Of a stretch of DNA of 64,000 nucleotides, positions 1 to 8,341 are shown in pieces. The position numbers were made by a program, and so were the translations under genes. Under the pieces are notes generated by a model that saw only the letters and a list, made by a program, of their open reading frames with translations, did not search any database and was not told where the DNA came from. Each line of letters starts with the position of its first letter. Position 1 is the stretch's first letter. This DNA is from Paracoccus endophyticus (GTDB lineage: Bacteria; Pseudomonadota; Alphaproteobacteria; Rhodobacterales; Rhodobacteraceae), in the NCBI RefSeq assembly GCF_003286075.1, contig NZ_QLUV01000012.1, positions 1 through 64,000 of the forward strand, given 5' to 3'.

Positions 1-46
1 TCCCATCCCGCAGCCCTCACGCTGAACCCCGAAGGTCAGGGTGAGG

Positions 47-88
47 GCGACAGTTCTACTTTGCCAGACAGCGACAATTCTACTTTGC
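47..88. repeat. Tandem 18-bp repeats resembling an IS end
   Basis: Two near-identical 18-mers, gcgacaRttctactttgc at 47-64 and 71-88, differ at one base and have a 24-bp period. Repeated subterminal motifs like these are typical of IS21-family element ends, so an insertion sequence may lie mostly to the left of the window. No transposase is visible inside the window, so the family is inferred. The rest of 1-247 holds no convincing gene. Confidence 0.4.
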
Positions 89-247
89 GTCTACACCCAC
101 AGTTTGAGATAATCGGTATTATGTAATTATCGACTGTCTGGTTGCCGATCTGCCTTGCTGCGCACCCTTGAAAAGGCCGCTGCGACCTTCGGCCTATTGC
201 CATCGTCGACGCAGGTTGGCGATAGCTGATCAAAGGAAAGGTTCGCC

Positions 248-802
248 ATGGCCGTGTCACCCCCGATCTGCGACTTCGGTGCGCCGGCACCGGATTTCCG
301 TCTGCCCGATACCACCGGCCGCATGGTGTCCTATGCCGATGTCGCGGGGCCGCGTGGCACGCTGGTGATGTTCATCTGCAATCATTGCCCTTACGTGCAG
401 GCGGTGATCGGCCGCATCGTGCGCGACGCGCGGGATCTGGCGGCGCTGGGGATCGGGGTGGTTGCGATCTCCTCCAACGACGTGTCCGCATACCCCCAGG
501 ACGGCCCCGAGGCGATGCGGGCCGAGGCTGCGCGGCACGGCTTTCCGTTCCCCTACCTGTATGACGAGCGCCAGGACGTGACCCGCGCCTATGGGGCCGT
601 CTGCACCCCCGATTTCTTCGGCTATGACGCCTCGGGCGGGCTGCAATATCGCGGCCGGCTTGATGCGTCCGGGCGCAATCCCGCCCCGCCTGATGCCCGG
701 CGCGACCTGTACGAGGCGATGCGCCAGATTGCCGAAACCGGACAGGGGCCGCGCGATCAGGTGCCATCGATGGGATGCTCGATCAAATGGATCGCCGCAT
801 GA
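248..802 (+). CDS. Thioredoxin-like (AhpC/TSA fold) family protein
   Basis: This 184-aa protein has the thioredoxin-fold layout of the redoxin/AhpC-TSA family. The N-terminal PAPDFRLPDTTGR strand is followed by the redox motif CNHCPYV (about residues 49-55) and a C-terminal GCSIKW segment. In this subfamily, proteins with a CNHCPYV site are usually annotated as thioredoxin family proteins of unknown substrate. There is no signal peptide, so it should be cytoplasmic. The ATG at 248 is preceded by aaaggaaaggtt, a good ribosome binding site. It heads a three-gene operon with ATGA overlaps to the next two genes, both HAD-like. Family is confident; reductase versus peroxidase activity is not resolved. 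Confidence 0.85.
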   Translation: MAVSPPICDFGAPAPDFRLPDTTGRMVSYADVAGPRGTLVMFICNHCPYVQAVIGRIVRDARDLAALGIGVVAISSNDVSAYPQDGPEAMRAEAARHGFPFPYLYDERQDVTRAYGAVCTPDFFGYDASGGLQYRGRLDASGRNPAPPDARRDLYEAMRQIAETGQGPRDQVPSMGCSIKWIAA

Positions 803-1464
803 CTCCGGTGGTCTTCGACCTTGACGGCACGCTGATCGACAGCGCGCCGGACATCCATGCCGCGGTCAACGCGACCTTGCGGTCGGTGGACGCGCCCACG
901 CTCAGCCTTGATCGGGTGCGGATGTTCATCGGCGGCGGCGTGGACGTGCTGTGGCGCAAGATCGTGGCCGACCTGAACATCGACCCGGTGGCGCGGGCCG
1001 ACCTCGTCGCGGCGTTCATGACGCGGTATCACACGGCGACCGGACTGACGGCGCTTTATCCCGGCGTGGCCGAGGCGCTGGGCGCGCTTGCCGACGCCGG
1101 GCACCCGCTGGGGCTGTGCACGAACAAGCCCATGATCCCGACACGCGCCAATCTTGCGCACTTCGGGCTGGGCTCTGTCTTTTCGGTGATCGTCGCCGGC
1201 GACTCGCTGCCACAGCGCAAGCCCGCGCCCGAGCCGCTGTGGGCCGCGGTGGCGGCGCTGGCCGGTGGCGACCGGACCCAGGCGCTTTATGTCGGCGACA
1301 GCGAATTCGATGCGGCCTGCGCCGCGTCGGCCGGGGTGCCGCTGCTGCTGTTCACCCGCGGCTATCGCCAGCGCCCGGTGGCCGAGCTGCCGCATGCGGC
1401 AGCCTTCGATGCCTTCGACAGGCTGCCGGCGCTCGTTTCAAGCCTTGCCGCCCTGCCGCCATGA
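799..1464 (+). CDS. gph: HAD-superfamily hydrolase, phosphoglycolate phosphatase-like
   Basis: A 221-aa HAD hydrolase with all four motifs visible: FDLDGTLID (nucleophile and acid/base aspartates), CTNKP (motif II), KPAPEP (motif III lysine) and VGDSEFD (motif IV acids). The cap domain is the helical type found in phosphoglycolate phosphatase, which removes 2-phosphoglycolate formed by Rubisco oxygenation or DNA repair. I chose the ATG at 799 because it forms an ATGA overlap with the upstream stop and places the DxD motif close to the N-terminus. An in-frame ATG at 775 would add eight residues. It overlaps the next gene by ATGA. Other HAD phosphatases of this subgroup act on different sugar phosphates, so gph is probable rather than certain. 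Confidence 0.8.
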   Translation: MTPVVFDLDGTLIDSAPDIHAAVNATLRSVDAPTLSLDRVRMFIGGGVDVLWRKIVADLNIDPVARADLVAAFMTRYHTATGLTALYPGVAEALGALADAGHPLGLCTNKPMIPTRANLAHFGLGSVFSVIVAGDSLPQRKPAPEPLWAAVAALAGGDRTQALYVGDSEFDAACAASAGVPLLLFTRGYRQRPVAELPHAAAFDAFDRLPALVSSLAALPP

Positions 1465-2075
1465 AGGCGCTGATCTGGGATGCCGAGGCGCTGGCCGACA
1501 TGGTCGAGACACGGCGCGCCGGGTTCAACGAAAGCTTCCGTGCCTTTGCCATCGACCTGAACTGGGACGCCGCCCTGTGGCGGCAGCTTGTGCTGCACGG
1601 AACGGGTGCCGCGCCATTGCGGGCCTATCTGGCGCGGCACGGTGGCCCCACGCTGGACGAGGCGACCGTGGCCGCCCTTGGCGCCGACGCCTCGGCCCGC
1701 AGCGCGGCGCTGATTGCCGCAGGGGCCGCGGCCCTGCACCCGGCGGCGGCCGTGCTGCTTGACGATGCCAGGCGGCATCGTCTGCGCCAGGCCGTTGTCG
1801 GACCCGCGACGGCCGCCGAACTGGACGCGCTGCTGTCCTCGGGCAGTCGGGCGCCCACGCCTTTTCAGATCGTCGTGCCGGCCCCTCGCATCGACGCCGG
1901 GCTGATCCACCGCGCCCGGTCGCAGCTGGGCATGGACTGCGCGGACTGCATCCTGATCGCCGGAACAACAAGTGCGGCCGAGGCGGCGCGGGACGCGGGG
2001 ATAGACGCCCGGCTGCTGTCCGGTCCGCCCCGTGGCGCGTCGGCGGTGGCACGCTTCGGCGCAGCGTGGCCGTGA
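1461..2075 (+). CDS. Degenerate HAD (CbbY-like) protein lacking catalytic motifs
   Basis: A 204-aa product translated by ATGA overlap with the preceding HAD phosphatase. The N-terminus MKALIWDAEALAD and the helical segments after it align with CbbY-type HAD enzymes (normally FDVDGTL). The motifs are altered: DxD has become DAE, the motif II threonine/serine stretch reads VVGPATAAE, the motif III lysine is absent from the expected place, and the acidic motif IV reads AGTTSAAE. It therefore looks like a pseudoenzyme that keeps the fold. The frame is open over its full length with normal GC-rich third positions, so it is probably a real gene and not decay. A regulatory or binding role is inference. 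Confidence 0.7.
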   Translation: MKALIWDAEALADMVETRRAGFNESFRAFAIDLNWDAALWRQLVLHGTGAAPLRAYLARHGGPTLDEATVAALGADASARSAALIAAGAAALHPAAAVLLDDARRHRLRQAVVGPATAAELDALLSSGSRAPTPFQIVVPAPRIDAGLIHRARSQLGMDCADCILIAGTTSAAEAARDAGIDARLLSGPPRGASAVARFGAAWP

Positions 2076-2077
2076 AT

Positions 2078-2097
2078 ACATTCAGTTATTGCAATGT
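2078..2097. promoter_or_regulatory. Palindrome, possible ArsR/SqrR-type operator
   Basis: Just after the stop of the degenerate HAD gene lies ACATT-N10-AATGT. It contains ATTC-N8-CAAT, one base off the ATTC-N8-GAAT pattern reported for the sulfide-responsive repressor SqrR/BigR. The next genes are a TIGR01244 sulfur-transferase-like protein and a SulP transporter, which fits, but the site is about 430 bp from their first start codon. Inference only. Confidence 0.3.
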
Positions 2098-2527
2098 GAA
2101 ACGAGCCGTGCCACAACAGACCCGACACAAAGGTCGGAATGGTCATGGGTGTTCTGTCACGACAAGGCGTCACTCTGGCCCATCCCGCCCGACGCGGGGT
2201 CCGTCCCGCTGCCGGCCGGTCCTTGCGGACGATGGCCGCGCGCCCGCATGGCGATCGCGGCGGCCGGGTGCCTTGCCGGGCGGCGGTTGCAGCCCTGGAT
2301 GCGAGCCGGCGAGACGCCTTGCGCAGCCCCGGCGCGGCGGGCTGTGACACGGCAGATGAACCGGCCGCAGACCGGCCGGGCCGGGTCCGGGACGACGACA
2401 CGGGTCCTCTGACGGCATGGCGGGACCTGACGCGGGTGCCGCAGTCCGGGCACGCGGGCGGCTTTGGGGTTGACGCATCCCCTGCCCCGGCTCAACCACA
2501 CCATCACCCCTCATCCCGGAGCTTGCG
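2098..2527. other. 430-bp gap without a convincing gene
   Basis: Open frames cross this stretch but their products are arginine/alanine/proline-rich and match nothing I recognise. The end of the gap probably holds the promoter of the sulfur-transferase/SulP pair. A ttgacg sits at about 2470, and the start codon at 2528 is preceded by the weak binding site cggagc. No RNA gene or strong terminator was seen. Confidence 0.5.
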
Positions 2528-2947
2528 ATGGACCTGCGTCAACTGACCCCCGATCTTGCCGTCTCACCCCAGATCGACACTGCCGATGTCGCCGCGCTGG
2601 CGGATGCCGGGTTTCGGGTGCTGATCGACAACCGCCCCGACGCCGAGATCGGCCCCGAACTGTCCAGCGCCCGGATGGCAAGGCTGGCCGAGGCGGCGGG
2701 AATGGCCTTTCACTATCTGCCGTTTCAGCCTGGCAGCGTCACGCCCGACCTGATCGCAGGCTTTGACGCGGCGCTGGCGGGGGCGGATGGGCCGGTGATC
2801 GCCTATTGCCGGTCGGGCACCCGCAGCGCCACCCTGTGGGCGCTGACCCAGGCAGGGCGGCAGCCCGCCGATGCGATCCTGTCGACCGCCGCGGGCGCCG
2901 GATACGACCTGGCGCATGTGGCGCCGTTGCTGCACGGCCGGGGCTGA
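2528..2947 (+). CDS. TIGR01244 family sulfur transferase / phosphatase-like protein (DUF442)
   Basis: A 139-aa protein of the DUF442/TIGR01244 family, which has the fold of cysteine-dependent phosphatases and rhodaneses. The active-site loop CRSGTRS lies near residue 97, after a beta strand ending in PVIAY. The N-terminus LTPDLAVSPQI is the usual start of this family. In other Alphaproteobacteria the same domain forms the N-terminal half of Blh, in the BigR-controlled sulfide-detoxification operon, where persulfide transfer has been proposed. Here it stands alone, 5 bp upstream of a SulP transporter, so the two are probably co-transcribed and linked to sulfur handling. The substrate is unknown. 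Confidence 0.85.
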   Translation: MDLRQLTPDLAVSPQIDTADVAALADAGFRVLIDNRPDAEIGPELSSARMARLAEAAGMAFHYLPFQPGSVTPDLIAGFDAALAGADGPVIAYCRSGTRSATLWALTQAGRQPADAILSTAAGAGYDLAHVAPLLHGRG

Positions 2948-2952
2948 AGGCC

Positions 2953-4728
2953 ATGACGCCCCGTCGCCCGGCATGGCATCGACGGCTGCCGCTGTTCGAC
3001 TGGGCTTCAGGCTATGACACGGGGATGCTGTCGGCGGACGCGATGGCGGCGGTCATCGTCACGCTGATGCTGATCCCGCAATCGCTGGCCTATGCGCTGC
3101 TGGCCGGCCTGCCGGCACAGGTGGGGCTCTATGCCTCGATCGCGCCGCTGCTGGTCTATGCGGCCCTGGGCACCTCGCGCACGCTGGCGGTGGGGCCGGT
3201 CGCGGTCATCTCGCTGATGACGGCGGCGGCGGTCGGCAAGGTCGCGCCACCGGGCACCCCCGAATACCTGGGCGCGGCTGCGGCGCTGGCGACCCTGTCG
3301 GGGCTGATGCTGGCCGCCATGGGCGCCCTGCGCCTGGGGTTTCTGGCCTCGTTCCTCTCCCATCCGGTCATCGGAGGTTTCATCACCGCCTCGGGCATCC
3401 TTATCGCCGCGTCGCAGTTGCGCCACATCCTGGGCGTGCCTGGCGGGGGCGAGACGCTGCCCCAGGTCATGGACGCGCTGGCCGCCCACATCCATGGGGT
3501 GCGGCTGGACGCCCTGCTGATCGGGGCGGGCGCGCTGGCGTTCCTGGTCTGGGCCCGCCGGAACCTGGGCCCGCTGCTCGCCCGGCGTGGCTGGCAGGCG
3601 AGCCGGGCGGCCATTGCGGTCCGCGCCGCCCCGGTGCTTGCGGTCGTCGGGACCACGCTGATCGCCTGGTCGCTTGGCCTTGCGGACCGGGGGCTCGCCG
3701 TGGTCGGCGCCATTCCGCGGGGCCTGCCCGTCCCCTCGCTGCCCCCGCTCGACCCTGCGCTGTGGGCCAGCCTGGCGCTGCCGGCGCTCATCATCTCGGT
3801 TGTGGGCTACGTCGAGACGATCTCGGTCGCGCAGACGCTGGCCGCGCGCCGGCGCGAGCGGATCGACCCCGACCAGGAATTGCTGGCCCTTGGCGGGTCC
3901 AACATCGCGGCCGCCCTCGCTGGCGGCTTTCCGGTCACGGGCGGATTTGCCCGTTCGGTCGTCAACTTCGATGCCGGCGCCCGCACCCCCGCGGCGGGCG
4001 CGATGACGGCCGTGCTGATGGCGGTGGGCACGCTGACGCTGACCGGCGCGCTGTACCACCTGCCGCAGGCGACGCTGGCAGCGACGATCATCGTCGCGGT
4101 GCTGTCGCTGGTGGACCTGGGCGCCCTGGCGCGGGTCTGGCGCTATTCCCGCGGGGACGCATCGGCCATGGCGCTGACCATCGTCGCCACGTTGCTGCAG
4201 GGGGTCGAGACCGGCATCGCCGCCGGTGTCGTCCTGTCGCTGGCCATCCATCTCTATCGCAGCTCTCGTCCGCATGTCGCCGTCGTGGGCCAGGTGCCGG
4301 GGACCGAGCATTTCCGCAACGTCGCCCGCCACGAGGTCGTGACGGCCCCCGAGGTGCTGTCGATCCGCATCGACGAAAGCCTGTATTTCCCGAACGCCCG
4401 CGTGCTCGAGGATGCGGTCTACGACCGGGTCGCCGCCGATCGCGCGGTCCGCCATGTCGTGCTGATGTGCCCCGCCGTCAACGCGATCGACTCCAGCGCG
4501 CTCGAGGCGCTGGAGGGCATCAACAGCCAGCTGCGCGACGCCGGCGTCACCCTGCACCTGTCCGAGGTCAAGGGTCCCGTCATGGACCGCCTGCGCCGCA
4601 GCGCCTTCCTGCATGATCTGACGGGGCAGGTGTTCCTGACCCAGGCCGATGCCATGGCCGCGCTGGCCCCTGATCTGACCGCCCGGACGCTGCGGATGCC
4701 GCGACGCGAGACCACCCGCCGGACCTGA
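2953..4728 (+). CDS. SulP family inorganic anion transporter with STAS domain
   Basis: A 591-aa inner-membrane protein. The first about 430 residues form the 14-segment SulP transporter core, with the signature SLAYALLAGLPAQVGLYASI and a TSRTLAVGPVAVIS segment. The last about 120 residues form a cytoplasmic STAS domain containing NAIDSSALEALE. SulP proteins carry sulfate, bicarbonate or other anions by proton or sodium coupling; the sequence alone does not fix the substrate. The ATG at 2953 is 5 bp after the sulfur-transferase stop, so a sulfur oxyanion is the likeliest cargo (inference from context). A strong hairpin follows the stop. Confidence 0.9.
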   Translation: MTPRRPAWHRRLPLFDWASGYDTGMLSADAMAAVIVTLMLIPQSLAYALLAGLPAQVGLYASIAPLLVYAALGTSRTLAVGPVAVISLMTAAAVGKVAPPGTPEYLGAAAALATLSGLMLAAMGALRLGFLASFLSHPVIGGFITASGILIAASQLRHILGVPGGGETLPQVMDALAAHIHGVRLDALLIGAGALAFLVWARRNLGPLLARRGWQASRAAIAVRAAPVLAVVGTTLIAWSLGLADRGLAVVGAIPRGLPVPSLPPLDPALWASLALPALIISVVGYVETISVAQTLAARRRERIDPDQELLALGGSNIAAALAGGFPVTGGFARSVVNFDAGARTPAAGAMTAVLMAVGTLTLTGALYHLPQATLAATIIVAVLSLVDLGALARVWRYSRGDASAMALTIVATLLQGVETGIAAGVVLSLAIHLYRSSRPHVAVVGQVPGTEHFRNVARHEVVTAPEVLSIRIDESLYFPNARVLEDAVYDRVAADRAVRHVVLMCPAVNAIDSSALEALEGINSQLRDAGVTLHLSEVKGPVMDRLRRSAFLHDLTGQVFLTQADAMAALAPDLTARTLRMPRRETTRRT

Positions 4729-4740
4729 TCGTCAGGCAAA

Positions 4741-4764
4741 GGGCCGCGGTTTGCGCCGCGGCCC
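4741..4764. terminator. Bidirectional intrinsic terminator
   Basis: A 9-bp GC stem, gggccgcgg / ccgcggccc, with a 6-nt loop lies between the converging SulP and PepSY genes. It is preceded by aaa on the plus strand, which gives a short U run in the other direction. Position and strength suggest it ends both transcripts. Confidence 0.65.
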
Positions 4765-4789
4765 CTGCGTTCGTGATCCGGGCCGGCGG

Positions 4790-5695
4790 TCAGCGCGCCT
4801 CTTCTCGCACGATGATGCCGCGGGGGTTCACCGTGACGGTGACCGGCTCGCCTTCCGGGTTCGTGGCCTCGACCGTGGTGCGCGGCCCGTCCTTGGCGAT
4901 GGCGCCAGGTTGCGTATAGCCTGCGTCGGCCAGGGCCGAGCGCACCGCATCGTCGGTCAGCGGCTGGGGGGGCTGGCCCATTCCGGGCTGGCCCATCGCG
5001 GGCCGGTCCCTGCCCTCGCCCCGCCGCCAATCGCTTCGGTCGTCGTCGCCGGGCCGGCCCCGCTCCCTGCCGTGGTCCTCGCGGCGATCCTTGCCGTGGC
5101 CGTGGCCGTGACCCGGACCGCGGTCGTCATCGTCACCGCGCATCAGGGGCCGCGCGCGGTCGTCGTCCCCGCGCCCGAACCGCTGCAATGTCCCGTCGGC
5201 CGAGAAGGCAGCCCGGACGGGCTGGCCGGTGCTGTCGCTGCCGAACACCATCACGCCCTGCTCGCCCCGCGCGACGCCGGCGATCTGCGCGACCTCGGCA
5301 AAGACCGGGGCGTTGCGGATCGCCTGCGGAACCAGCTGGGCGATCACATCGGCCGGCAGCGCCGCGCCGTCGCCGGTCGCGCGCAGCATCCGCAGCACAC
5401 CCTGGTCGTCCAGCGCGCCCTGGAACGCCGCGCCGCCCGGCAAGGTGCCGCGCACGCGCTGGCCACCGCGCTTGCCCGCGCTGACGGTCGCATCGGTGAT
5501 GCCCAGGTCGGTCAGGGCCTGCGGCAGCGCCGCCGCGGGTGCGGGGCTGGCAGCGAGGGTTTCGGGCGCGGTCACGACCGGCGCTGTTGGCTGTGCCGCG
5601 GGCGCGCCGGGTGCCGCGGTCTGGGCGGCAAGCGGGGCGGCCATCAGGGACGCCGTCACGGCGATGGCGGCCGAAGTGCGAAGCATGCGAAGCAT
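4790..5695 (-). CDS. Exported PepSY-like domain protein with charged low-complexity linker
   Basis: A 301-aa protein with a clear signal peptide (a run of hydrophobic residues ending in AAPLAAQ, about residues 9-25), so it is periplasmic or secreted. The C-terminal ~55 residues, from LTDDAVRSALADAGYTQ to VNPRGIIVREE, have the PepSY pattern: one helix plus strands that read an amino-acid side-chain environment. An earlier block (residues 60-165) looks like a second, more diverged PepSY-type repeat. Between them is an Asp/Arg/His/Gly-rich stretch including GPGHGHGHGKDRRED, which could bind metal. It is divergent from a PepSY/two-component operon and probably belongs to the same signalling unit. 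An alternative start lies three codons downstream. Confidence 0.75.
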   Translation of the reverse strand: MLRMLRTSAAIAVTASLMAAPLAAQTAAPGAPAAQPTAPVVTAPETLAASPAPAAALPQALTDLGITDATVSAGKRGGQRVRGTLPGGAAFQGALDDQGVLRMLRATGDGAALPADVIAQLVPQAIRNAPVFAEVAQIAGVARGEQGVMVFGSDSTGQPVRAAFSADGTLQRFGRGDDDRARPLMRGDDDDRGPGHGHGHGKDRREDHGRERGRPGDDDRSDWRRGEGRDRPAMGQPGMGQPPQPLTDDAVRSALADAGYTQPGAIAKDGPRTTVEATNPEGEPVTVTVNPRGIIVREEAR

Positions 5696-5828
5696 GGATC
5701 AGTCCTTTCCGTCGAATGCAGTCCGGGGTCGCGGCCCCGGATCGAATCACGGTGTAGCGTGCCCGGCACCAACCAAAGGCCAACGGGCCGTTTGGTGTTC
5801 GTTTCGGTTCCGTGGTCTAGTGCGGGCC

Positions 5829-6278
5829 ATGCGCCGCCGCCTGATCCTGTTGCTTGCCGTCCCGACGCTGCTGGCCGCCCTGCTGGTGCTGGCGGGCGCC
5901 CTGCTCCTGCACCGTCCCGGCGGCCACGGCCGCGCGCCGGGGGACAGGGCGGTGTCCCATGCCCTGCCCCGCGCCGCCGATGCCCCTAGGGGCCCGGCTG
6001 TGACCGAGCTGCCGGACCAGCCCATGTTTGCCGTCCTGCCCGCCCATCAGGCCGTGGCGGCGATCGCGCGCCGCTTTGACGGGCGGCTGATCGGGCTGTC
6101 GCTGGTTCCCCCTTCGCCGCGCGAGGCGGCGCGCGGGGTCCAGCTGGTTTATGCGGCCCGGCTGCTCAGCCAGCATCGCGATGTCGTGGAAATCAGGCTG
6201 GACGCCCGTGACGGGCGGCTGCTGTCGGCGCGCGGCAACAACCTGGGGGCGGCCCGCCGACATGGAAAGGACGACTGA
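5829..6278 (+). CDS. Membrane-anchored PepSY-like protein upstream of a two-component system
   Basis: A 149-aa product. Residues 4-27 form one hydrophobic membrane segment (LILLLAVPTLLAALLVLAGA), followed by a Pro/Ala-rich linker. A C-terminal domain with AVAAIARRFDGRLIGLSLVP and DVVEIRLDARDGRLLSARG then matches the PepSY pattern. It ends exactly where the response regulator begins (TGA directly followed by ATG), so it is the first gene of the operon. Small PepSY proteins encoded with QseB-like regulators usually act in the periplasm as sensors or inhibitors. The role here is inference. The start was chosen from the membrane segment; the upstream open frame has poor coding character. Confidence 0.75.
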   Translation: MRRRLILLLAVPTLLAALLVLAGALLLHRPGGHGRAPGDRAVSHALPRAADAPRGPAVTELPDQPMFAVLPAHQAVAAIARRFDGRLIGLSLVPPSPREAARGVQLVYAARLLSQHRDVVEIRLDARDGRLLSARGNNLGAARRHGKDD

Positions 6279-6941
6279 ATGCGCTGCCTGATCGTCGAGG
6301 ACGACCCCACGCTGGCAACCCAGTTGGCTGACGCGATGACAGCGGGCGGATTTGTTCCCGACGTCGCCCACACGGGCGATCGGGGCGAATGCCTCGGCAC
6401 CACAGAACGCTATGACGTGGCGATCCTGGACCTCGGCCTGCCCGGCCTTCCGGGGATCGAGGTGCTGACCCGCTGGCGCGCGCAGGGACTGGCCATGCCC
6501 GTCCTGATCCTGACTGCGCGCGGCGACTGGACCGACAAGGTCGCGGGGTTTCGCGCCGGGGCGGACGATTACGCCGTCAAGCCCTTTCGCCTGGACGAGG
6601 TGGTGCTGCGCGCGCAGACGCTGGTGCGGCGTGCCGCGGGCCACGCGCGCGCGGTGCTGACGGCAGGGCCGCTCAGCTACGACACGCAACTGGGCGTCAT
6701 CACCAGGGAGGGCGTGACCCTGCGCCTGACCGCGTTCGAGACGCGCATCCTGGGCTATCTGATGCACCATCCCGACCGCATCGTCAGCCGCACCGAGCTG
6801 AGCGAGCATCTCTATGACGCGGACAGCGACCGCGACTTCAAGTCCATCGAGGTCGTGATCGGCCGCCTGCGCCGCAAGATCGGCGACGGGCTGATCGAGA
6901 CCCGGCGCGGCGAGGGCTATGTCCTGCGGAGCGGACCGTGA
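6279..6941 (+). CDS. OmpR/PhoB-family response regulator
   Basis: A 220-aa two-domain response regulator. The receiver domain (1-115) carries the acidic pair in VEDDPTLA, the phosphoacceptor aspartate in VAILDLGLPG (about residue 51), the switch threonine in ILTARG and the conserved lysine in DYAVKPF. The C-terminal winged helix (about 125-220) ends in the typical RRGEGYVLRS. It is closest to the QseB/TctD/PmrA type. It overlaps the kinase gene by a GTGA junction and follows the PepSY gene without a gap, so kinase and regulator are a cognate pair. Target genes are unknown; the divergent PepSY gene is the obvious candidate. Confidence 0.92.
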   Translation: MRCLIVEDDPTLATQLADAMTAGGFVPDVAHTGDRGECLGTTERYDVAILDLGLPGLPGIEVLTRWRAQGLAMPVLILTARGDWTDKVAGFRAGADDYAVKPFRLDEVVLRAQTLVRRAAGHARAVLTAGPLSYDTQLGVITREGVTLRLTAFETRILGYLMHHPDRIVSRTELSEHLYDADSDRDFKSIEVVIGRLRRKIGDGLIETRRGEGYVLRSGP

Positions 6942-8272
6942 GGATTGCGGCGGATTCGATCCGCAGCCGCCTGCTGGCGCTGGCCGCGGTCTGGCTGACA
7001 CTGGCGCTGCTGGCGGCCTGGCTTGTCATCGGCGGGCTTCTGGAACGTTTCGTCACGGACCGCTTCGACGCGGACCTGTCGGTGATGGCGGACACGGTGA
7101 TCGCGGCGTCCGCGCTGGATGCCTCTGGCGCGGTGGGCGTGCCCGCGCCGCCGGCCGACCCGCGCTTTCAGCTGCCGCTGTCGGACTGGTTCTGGCAGCT
7201 TGAGGGGGGCGGCGCGGTGCTGGCGCGCTCGGCGTCGCTGCTGGACCTGCGGCTGACGACCACCCCCGACACGTCGGTTGCGGGCGGCGCAGGCACCGGC
7301 CCCGAGGGGCGCGCCCTGCGCGTCCTGCGCCGGTCCTTCACCCTGCCCGGCGTGGACGCACCGCTGGCCGTCACCGTCACCGCGCCGCAGGCCGACATCG
7401 ACGCGGCCCTGGCGCAGGTGCGCAGGCCGCTGGCCCTGTCCCTGATGGTGCTGGGCGCGGGGCTGGCGCTGGCGTCGGTCGCGCAGGTGACGGCGGGGTT
7501 GCGGGCGCTGGACGCGATGGGGGCCGACATTCGCCGCATCCGCGCCGGCCGGGCGGAATCGGTGCCCCTGCCAAGGGTGGCCGAGCTGCGCCCGATCGCG
7601 GCCGAACTGAACGCGCTGCTGGACCAGAACCGCACCGTGATCGGCCGCGCGCGCGAACATCTGGGCAATCTTGCCCATTCGCTGAAGACGCCGATGGCGG
7701 CGTTGGCCAACGCGCTGCCGCCGGACCATCCCGGACAGGCGCTGATCGCGCGGATGGACCGCCAGATCGGCTGGCACCTGCGCCGCGCCCGCAGCGCAGG
7801 CGCGCCGCGCCTGCTGGGCCACAGCACCGTGGTCTTCCCCGTGATCGACGACATCCTGCTGGTGCTGCGTCGGCCGGCGACCGAGCGGGGCCTGACCATC
7901 GACATCACCTGCCCGCCTGACGCGCGCTTTGCCGGTGAACGCCAGGATCTCGAGGAGATGGTCGGCAACCTGCTGGAAAACGCCGTGAGACATGCGGCGC
8001 ACCGGATCGCCGTCACGGTCGGCGCGGGCAATCCGCTGACCCTGTCCATCGCCGACGACGGGCCTGGGCTGAAGGACAACGATCATGCCCGCGCCCTGTC
8101 GCGCGGCGTTCGGCTGGACGAACGCGGCCCGCAGGGGGCGGGTCTGGGCCTGTCCATTGTGTCCGACCTGGCCGCGCTGCATGGGGGCCGGTTGACGCTG
8201 CGGCGGTCTGCGCTGCGGGGCTTGGACGCCGCCCTGACCCTGCCGGGCCACGACCCTTCTTTTACCGTTTGA
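6938..8272 (+). CDS. Sensor histidine kinase
   Basis: A 444-aa membrane kinase starting with GTG inside the stop codon of the response regulator gene. There are two membrane segments, at about residues 10-35 and 165-185. They enclose a periplasmic sensor of about 130 residues containing the segment FQLPLSDWFWQLEGGGAVLARS. A short HAMP-like segment is followed by the H-box LAHSLKTPMAAL with the phosphoacceptor histidine. The ATPase domain shows ENAVRHA (N-box), IADDGPGL (G1) and GAGLGLSIV (G2). The whole matches PhoQ/QseC-type kinases. The stimulus is unknown; the two adjacent PepSY proteins suggest envelope or metal signals. An A-run follows the gene. Confidence 0.92.
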   Translation: MRIAADSIRSRLLALAAVWLTLALLAAWLVIGGLLERFVTDRFDADLSVMADTVIAASALDASGAVGVPAPPADPRFQLPLSDWFWQLEGGGAVLARSASLLDLRLTTTPDTSVAGGAGTGPEGRALRVLRRSFTLPGVDAPLAVTVTAPQADIDAALAQVRRPLALSLMVLGAGLALASVAQVTAGLRALDAMGADIRRIRAGRAESVPLPRVAELRPIAAELNALLDQNRTVIGRAREHLGNLAHSLKTPMAALANALPPDHPGQALIARMDRQIGWHLRRARSAGAPRLLGHSTVVFPVIDDILLVLRRPATERGLTIDITCPPDARFAGERQDLEEMVGNLLENAVRHAAHRIAVTVGAGNPLTLSIADDGPGLKDNDHARALSRGVRLDERGPQGAGLGLSIVSDLAALHGGRLTLRRSALRGLDAALTLPGHDPSFTV

Positions 8273-8341
8273 TAAAAAAAACGACCTGTGCCAGCCTGAT
8301 CGCAAGAGCCAGCAACCGGCCAGCTTACAGGGAGGTCCACC

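Noticed and set aside
2139..2546. 135-codon open frame in the gap before the sulfur-transferase gene
   Set aside because: No binding site, arginine/proline-rich product, and it overlaps the start of a well-supported gene.
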